From NCBI GenBank assembly GCA_004357005.1, contig SMWH01000108.1, positions 1 through 9,252 on the forward strand: 9,252 bases of DNA. The letters run 5' to 3'. The translations under genes and the position numbers were made by a program. Under the pieces are notes generated by a model. The model worked only from the letters and a program-made list of their open reading frames with translations. It was not told the origin of the DNA and ran no database searches. Below, in pieces: positions 5,978 to 9,252 of the stretch. The stretch comes from Gammaproteobacteria bacterium. GTDB taxonomy: Bacteria; Pseudomonadota; Gammaproteobacteria; SMWH01. The stretch's first letter is position 1. Each line of letters starts with the position of its first letter.

Positions 5978-6928
5978 TCAGACCGCATCATCGAATTCAT
6001 ATGCTTCATCATCGGATTCCATCCCCGGGCATACGGGTTCGAGATTTTCGTGAGGTGACGGTTTCTCCGACCAGCGGAGCACGGTAAAGGCACGCTGCCC
6101 CGACTTCTGGAGGCGGACAACCGCCTCCAGTTCCGCTATCGCGTCATTCTCGAGCCGGGCGTGGGCGCGCACACTATAGGTGTGTCCCCCGCCTCCGGCC
6201 AGACTGGTCGCCACGCCGGCGGGCAACACCGGCGGCGGACCGCCATCCACGGCGAAATTACTGCGGTCGTCCACGAACTGCTGGCAGGCTTCAGCGGTCA
6301 TGCCCGGCAGCGCCATCAGCGCCTCCGGGGGGGCCGCCTGGGCGTTGATCACGCTGGACCCCGAATACACGGTGACCGCCGGTTCAAGTTGCTGGTAGAT
6401 ATCCCAGGTCATTCCGAGCAACTGCTGGAGTTCCTCCACCGAGGTGAACGGTTCGTCACGGGCGCCATAGGCGAGCCCCGCCGCGGCGTAGTCCGGGTCT
6501 TCCGCGCCGTTGAGACTGACCAGGTCGTCCGCGTCCCGCCAGTCCATGATCGCGCCCACCAGGGCGTCGCGCTGCTCCTCGGGCAAACCCAGTGAATCCA
6601 TCAGACCACGCAGCAGCTCCGGCCCGGCCCCGTTGAGGTCCACCTTGCCGGCTTCATCGAAAATCGCGATCTCCAGGACCGCGCCTCCGAACTCCACCGA
6701 ATGGGGATGCCCATCGGCTTTCCAGCGTTTCTCGTTGTCCGGGTTCGTCAGTTCGAAAACCGCCATGTGCAGTCCCGCTTCGGCGGCCAGACGCGCCTGC
6801 GCGGTGTTGTACAGATTGCGCGTCAGCAAATTGTTGGTGCGACTCGCAACCGCAAACGTGCCCGCCAGCACGGTGAGCAAAACCACCAGCCAGAGCACGA
6901 TCACCAGCGCTACGCCGCGTTCATTCAT
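5978..6928 (-). CDS. gspK: T2SS minor pseudopilin GspK
   Basis: GspK caps the tip of the pseudopilus with GspI and GspJ. The 316-residue protein has a very short leader (MNERG) with prepilin-peptidase cleavage expected after Gly5, giving mature VALVIVLWLVV. Mature position 5 is Ile rather than Glu, the known exception for GspK among pseudopilins. The large alpha-helical insertion typical of the family is present, with VDLNGAGPELLRGLM (96-110) and the metal-binding-like DWRDADD (129-135) followed by SLNGAEDPDY. A second SSVINAQAAPPEALMALPG segment (191-209) starts the helix-hairpin-helix-like repeat. The C-terminal 28 residues are Pro-rich then acidic. It starts 14 nt after the gspJ stop, with only a weak Shine-Dalgarno sequence. 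Confidence 0.95.
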   Translation of the reverse strand: MNERGVALVIVLWLVVLLTVLAGTFAVASRTNNLLTRNLYNTAQARLAAEAGLHMAVFELTNPDNEKRWKADGHPHSVEFGGAVLEIAIFDEAGKVDLNGAGPELLRGLMDSLGLPEEQRDALVGAIMDWRDADDLVSLNGAEDPDYAAAGLAYGARDEPFTSVEELQQLLGMTWDIYQQLEPAVTVYSGSSVINAQAAPPEALMALPGMTAEACQQFVDDRSNFAVDGGPPPVLPAGVATSLAGGGGHTYSVRAHARLENDAIAELEAVVRLQKSGQRAFTVLRWSEKPSPHENLEPVCPGMESDDEAYEFDDAV

Positions 6929-6942
6929 CCAGTCGTTTGGCC

Positions 6943-7632
6943 CTAGTCATTTGGTCTGGGACCAAAATTCAGTCGCGACAAGCGTGCCGTATTCAATGCG
7001 CGTGGATCGATGAGTGGCGCCACGGTCAGCACGGGCCACATCACACCGGCGCCCTCCTGCATCTCCACTTCGAGGCGAACCAGCAACGGGTAATGGCCGG
7101 GCTGGTCCCAACTGTCGGTCCAGTCGTCGGGTTCGTTGCGATCGTCAAGCCCCAGATAAGAGAAGTGCGCGTCCTCAATGCCATCCAGCAGCAGGATGGG
7201 TTCCCGGTCCGTGTCCGGTTCCACGTCTCCTTCAAACTCCGGATGAGCCACACGGTGATCAAAAATAAGTGCCATGCCGTTCTCACCGGACACCAGTTCG
7301 ATAAGCTGCAGGTGCGGACCGCCCTCGCCCACATACCCGGGCATCGGGGCGACGAACTGGATCCGGTTGAAGTCGCCTTCGAAGACGACACCCACATTGC
7401 CGTCGTATTTCCAGGTGACTGGCTGGATTCGGCTGAACTGGGCGCGGAGAAATTGCTGGGTCACGCGGATTCTTGAAACCTGCTGAATACGCTCCTCGGC
7501 GGCTTCGGCGGATGCGATGCCGAGTCGCAGACCCGAGTACAGCATCGCGAGCAGCATCCCGAGCAGGGTGATCGCCACCAGCATTTCCATCAGTGTAAAA
7601 CCGCGTTGTTTGTCAGCGCGCATGAGCATCAT
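6943..7632 (-). CDS. gspJ: T2SS minor pseudopilin GspJ
   Basis: GspJ is a minor pseudopilin of the tip complex. From the ATG at 7632 the product is 229 residues with leader MMLMRADKQRG. Prepilin peptidase should cut before Phe12, giving FTLMEMLVAITLLGMLLAM with the conserved Glu at mature position 5. The soluble domain contains the family-like stretch RIRVTQQFLRAQFSRIQPV and a later LVRLEVEMQEG strand. Three in-frame ATGs compete (7632, 7629 and 7623). I chose 7632 because it gives an ATGA overlap with the gspI stop, as at other junctions in this operon; 7623 would leave an 8-residue leader and better spacing from GGA. The same frame stays open far upstream, but that part overlaps gspI and is not real. 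Confidence 0.92.
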   Translation of the reverse strand: MMLMRADKQRGFTLMEMLVAITLLGMLLAMLYSGLRLGIASAEAAEERIQQVSRIRVTQQFLRAQFSRIQPVTWKYDGNVGVVFEGDFNRIQFVAPMPGYVGEGGPHLQLIELVSGENGMALIFDHRVAHPEFEGDVEPDTDREPILLLDGIEDAHFSYLGLDDRNEPDDWTDSWDQPGHYPLLVRLEVEMQEGAGVMWPVLTVAPLIDPRALNTARLSRLNFGPRPND

Positions 7633-8054
7633 TCCGCGGAAACCGTGCGCAGGGTTTCCAGCGTCGCCCGGTTTTCGCGATCGCCGTTGCCCCACAACAC
7701 TGTCAGTGATACGTGCAACAGCTCGGTCTGGTAACCGCCCGAAGAAACCGAACCGCCGCTTTCCCATTGCGTCACTTCGAGCTCCCAGCGGTACTTCTCA
7801 TCAAAATCGCCGTCGTCGCCGCCGGTGCCTAAAGGTTCTTCCATACCCAGTTCCGCGATTTTCGACTGGGCCAACAATATGGCTTCGGTGTATTCCTGGG
7901 AGAGGATCGTGCTGCGCACGCCCCCGCCGAAGATCTGCAACAGTGTCACGTAGGCGACCGCAAATATCACGAACGCCGCGAGTATCTCCAACAGGGTAAA
8001 ACCCCCGGAACGGTGGCGCCCGATACGCCCGTTTTGCAATCGGGCATGGTTCAC
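7629..8054 (-). CDS. gspI: T2SS minor pseudopilin GspI
   Basis: GspI is a 141-residue minor pseudopilin thought to nucleate the pseudopilus tip with GspJ and GspK. It has a basic 18-residue leader ending SGG, then FTLLEILAAFVIFAVAYVTLLQ with Glu at mature position 5. The following helix contains AILLAQSKIAELGMEE, a typical GspI region, and the C-terminal part is a beta-rich WELEV...LLHVSLTVLWG domain. The start is a GTG whose first four bases (GTGA) overlap the gspH stop, and a GGGGAAGAAGAG purine tract lies just upstream. An acidic Gly-Asp loop (about residues 76-85) is a local oddity without known function. Confidence 0.94.
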   Translation of the reverse strand: MNHARLQNGRIGRHRSGGFTLLEILAAFVIFAVAYVTLLQIFGGGVRSTILSQEYTEAILLAQSKIAELGMEEPLGTGGDDGDFDEKYRWELEVTQWESGGSVSSGGYQTELLHVSLTVLWGNGDRENRATLETLRTVSAE

Positions 8055-8518
8055 AACTCTTCTTCCCCTTCCCGGAACACGACTTCTCCTGTCAGCCAGA
8101 CGATGTCGAGGGTCTGAGTGAATTCATCATTACCCAAGGTAATGCTGCCGCCGGTGGAGCTGCCATCAGGGTAAAAGCGGATGCCGCCGGCATCATCGCC
8201 CGTCAGTTCCATCCGCGCCGTAGTGAGACTGACCCCGACGTCCTCGGGAAGTTCATAGATACGGTCCTTACCGGGGACCCGGTAGCTGCTGCCATCGTCG
8301 TCAATCATGACCTCGAAAACCTGCTCCCGCCTGGTCACGATGGCCTGACTCCGGGTATAGCGCAGTGCGGCGGCCATCCGGCGGCCGGAGGCGCGCACTT
8401 CGGCCTTGGAAACGCTGGCCGACAGGGAGAGTGTGACCGCGCCCATCACCAGGGCGCTGATGGCCATGACCACCACCAGTTCCAGGAGGGTAAACCCGCG
8501 CTGCCGGTTGGCTTTCAC
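8051..8518 (-). CDS. gspH: T2SS minor pseudopilin GspH
   Basis: GspH is a 155-residue minor pseudopilin that joins the tip complex to the GspG filament. The leader MKANRQRG is followed by FTLLELVVVMAISALVMG, with Glu at mature position 5. The next helix (GRRMAAALRYTRSQAIVTR) is the hallmark of GspH/FimT-type pilins, which select and unfold little else in T2SS. The C-terminal beta domain includes IRFYPDGSSTGGSITL and ends EGEEEL. The start is GTG at 8518, 9 nt after the gspG stop; a GGGAG lies about 12 nt upstream, so initiation may rely partly on coupling. No in-frame ATG would keep the leader intact. Confidence 0.94.
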   Translation of the reverse strand: MKANRQRGFTLLELVVVMAISALVMGAVTLSLSASVSKAEVRASGRRMAAALRYTRSQAIVTRREQVFEVMIDDDGSSYRVPGKDRIYELPEDVGVSLTTARMELTGDDAGGIRFYPDGSSTGGSITLGNDEFTQTLDIVWLTGEVVFREGEEEL

Positions 8519-8527
8519 GGCGGATGT

Positions 8528-8950
8528 CTACTCCCAACTCGCCAGGTCAGCGTCGTTGCCTTCGCCGCCTTCCTGGCCGTCCGCCCCCAGCGAATAGAGG
8601 TCGAAATCGCCGTGTTGCCCGGGAAGCACATAGACCCAGGCGTTACCCCAGGGGTCCTTGAGCAGCGACCGCTTCACGTACGGCCCGGCCCAGCCGATCG
8701 TGTCGGCAGGCTGTTCCACGAGGTCCACGAGGCCCTCGGGGTAGCTGCCATTATTCAGGCGATAAATATCCAGTTGCTGGGACAGTGTCGTCACCTGATT
8801 CCTGGCACCCTGGATCTTTGCCCCCTCCAGTTGCTTGAAGATACGGGGAGCGACCAGCGTGCCCATGATGCCCAGGATGACGAGCACCACCAGCAACTCA
8901 ATGAGAGTGAAGCCGCGATTGTTATTGAACCGTTTCCGTCCTCTTTGCAT
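8528..8950 (-). CDS. gspG: T2SS major pseudopilin GspG
   Basis: GspG is the main subunit of the pseudopilus, the piston-like filament that pushes substrates through GspD. The 140-residue precursor has a basic 13-residue leader (MQRGRKRFNNNRG). Cleavage by the prepilin peptidase would give FTLIELLVVLVILGIMGTLVAP with Glu at mature position 5. The soluble domain shows the classic GspG landmarks: LNNGSYP (66-71), DPWGNAWVYV (99-108) and the calcium-loop region SLGADGQEGGEGNDADLASW (120-139), whose Asp residues bind Ca2+ in characterised homologues. GGAGG lies shortly before the ATG at 8950, giving a strong start, consistent with the high expression this subunit needs. It follows gspF by 22 nt. 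Confidence 0.98.
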   Translation of the reverse strand: MQRGRKRFNNNRGFTLIELLVVLVILGIMGTLVAPRIFKQLEGAKIQGARNQVTTLSQQLDIYRLNNGSYPEGLVDLVEQPADTIGWAGPYVKRSLLKDPWGNAWVYVLPGQHGDFDLYSLGADGQEGGEGNDADLASWE

Positions 8951-8972
8951 GTGTCCTCCGGACCCGAGAGCG

Positions 8973-9252
8973 TTACATCACAAAATCGCTGACGCTGACA
9001 AGCGCCAGCAGAATGGAAATGACGATAAAAGCGATGATCGACGCCAGCCCGAGAATCAAAAGAGGAACCAGCAGGGCCAGCATCCGCTCGATGGTGGTCT
9101 GTACCTTCTTGTCGTAGGTTTTGGCCACTTCGAGAAGCATTTCGTCCAGCCGTCCCGTTTCCTCACCCAGGCTGATCATCTGCAAGGCAAAATTCGGAAA
9201 TCGTTCGGTCGCCGCCAGGGTCTGCGCCAGACCGCCCCCGTCCTTGACCTCG
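8973..9252 (-). CDS. gspF: T2SS inner-membrane platform protein GspF (C-terminal 92 residues, runs off right edge)
   Basis: Only the C-terminus is present; the frame enters at the right edge as EVKDGGGLAQTLAATERFPNF and stops with TAA at 8975-8973. Within it lies the family motif QMISLGEETGRLDEML, followed by a cytoplasmic helix (AKTYDKKVQTTIERML) and a terminal transmembrane helix (LLVPLLILGLASIIAFIVIS) ending VSDFVM. GspF is the polytopic core of the T2SS inner-membrane platform and contacts the GspE ATPase and GspL. The rest of the gene, and probably gspE, should lie to the right. It leads directly into gspG. Confidence 0.97.
   Translation of the reverse strand, partial: EVKDGGGLAQTLAATERFPNFALQMISLGEETGRLDEMLLEVAKTYDKKVQTTIERMLALLVPLLILGLASIIAFIVISILLALVSVSDFVM

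Noticed and set aside
4862..6058. A 398-residue plus-strand open frame opposite gspL
   Set aside because: Same codon-aligned antisense effect; gspL on the other strand has a transmembrane helix, family motifs and operon context.
7633..7767. N-terminal extension of GspJ by 45 residues
   Set aside because: It lies inside the 3' end of gspI and would bury the prepilin leader, preventing normal processing. ATGs at 7632, 7629 or 7623 give proper leaders.
1..9252. A novel defence, mobile or CRISPR-like system
   Set aside because: No repeat-spacer array, transposase, integrase, toxin-antitoxin or nuclease motif is seen. The window is accounted for by a T2SS operon plus one exported protein gene.

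Overview
The window is a GC-rich bacterial chromosome segment in which every convincing gene lies on the minus strand. Gene content, gene order and codon use point to a gammaproteobacterium. The gene order matches the xps-type type II secretion (T2SS) clusters known from Xanthomonas and relatives. Several proteins have acidic stretches, which could fit a moderately halophilic lineage, but I cannot name the genus.

Read in the direction of transcription (right to left), the window holds the distal part of one T2SS operon: the 3' end of gspF (inner-membrane platform), gspG (major pseudopilin), gspH, gspI, gspJ and gspK (minor pseudopilins), gspL and gspM (platform/assembly proteins), a gspN/xpsN-type gene (GspC-like link between inner membrane and secretin), gspD (outer-membrane secretin, itself a predicted lipoprotein), and a small NTF2-like lipoprotein gene of unknown role. 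From gspH to gspN the genes abut or overlap by a few bases, typical of translational coupling. Larger gaps appear only before gspD (72 nt) and before the lipoprotein gene (59 nt). The operon promoter and gspE should lie beyond the right edge.

After the operon there is a 198-nt intergenic region (267-464). It contains a perfect 12-bp tandem duplication over the lipoprotein stop codon, short GC-rich inverted repeats without a T-tract, a credible sigma70-type promoter pointing left, and a palindrome/AAGGCA repeat cluster in the inferred 5' leader. That promoter should drive the last gene (266 to beyond the left edge), which encodes an exported protein of unknown function with a Sec signal peptide.

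Together the genes make a pseudopilus (G, H, I, J, K), its inner-membrane assembly platform (F, L, M), a periplasmic connector (N) and the outer-membrane channel (D). These move folded periplasmic proteins out of the cell. I see no mobile element, CRISPR array, tRNA or rRNA. The core is a well-known system. The less-described parts are the operon-terminal lipoprotein, the RG-rich tail of the GspN-like protein, the Arg/acid-rich linker inside GspD, and the separately promoted exported protein next door.
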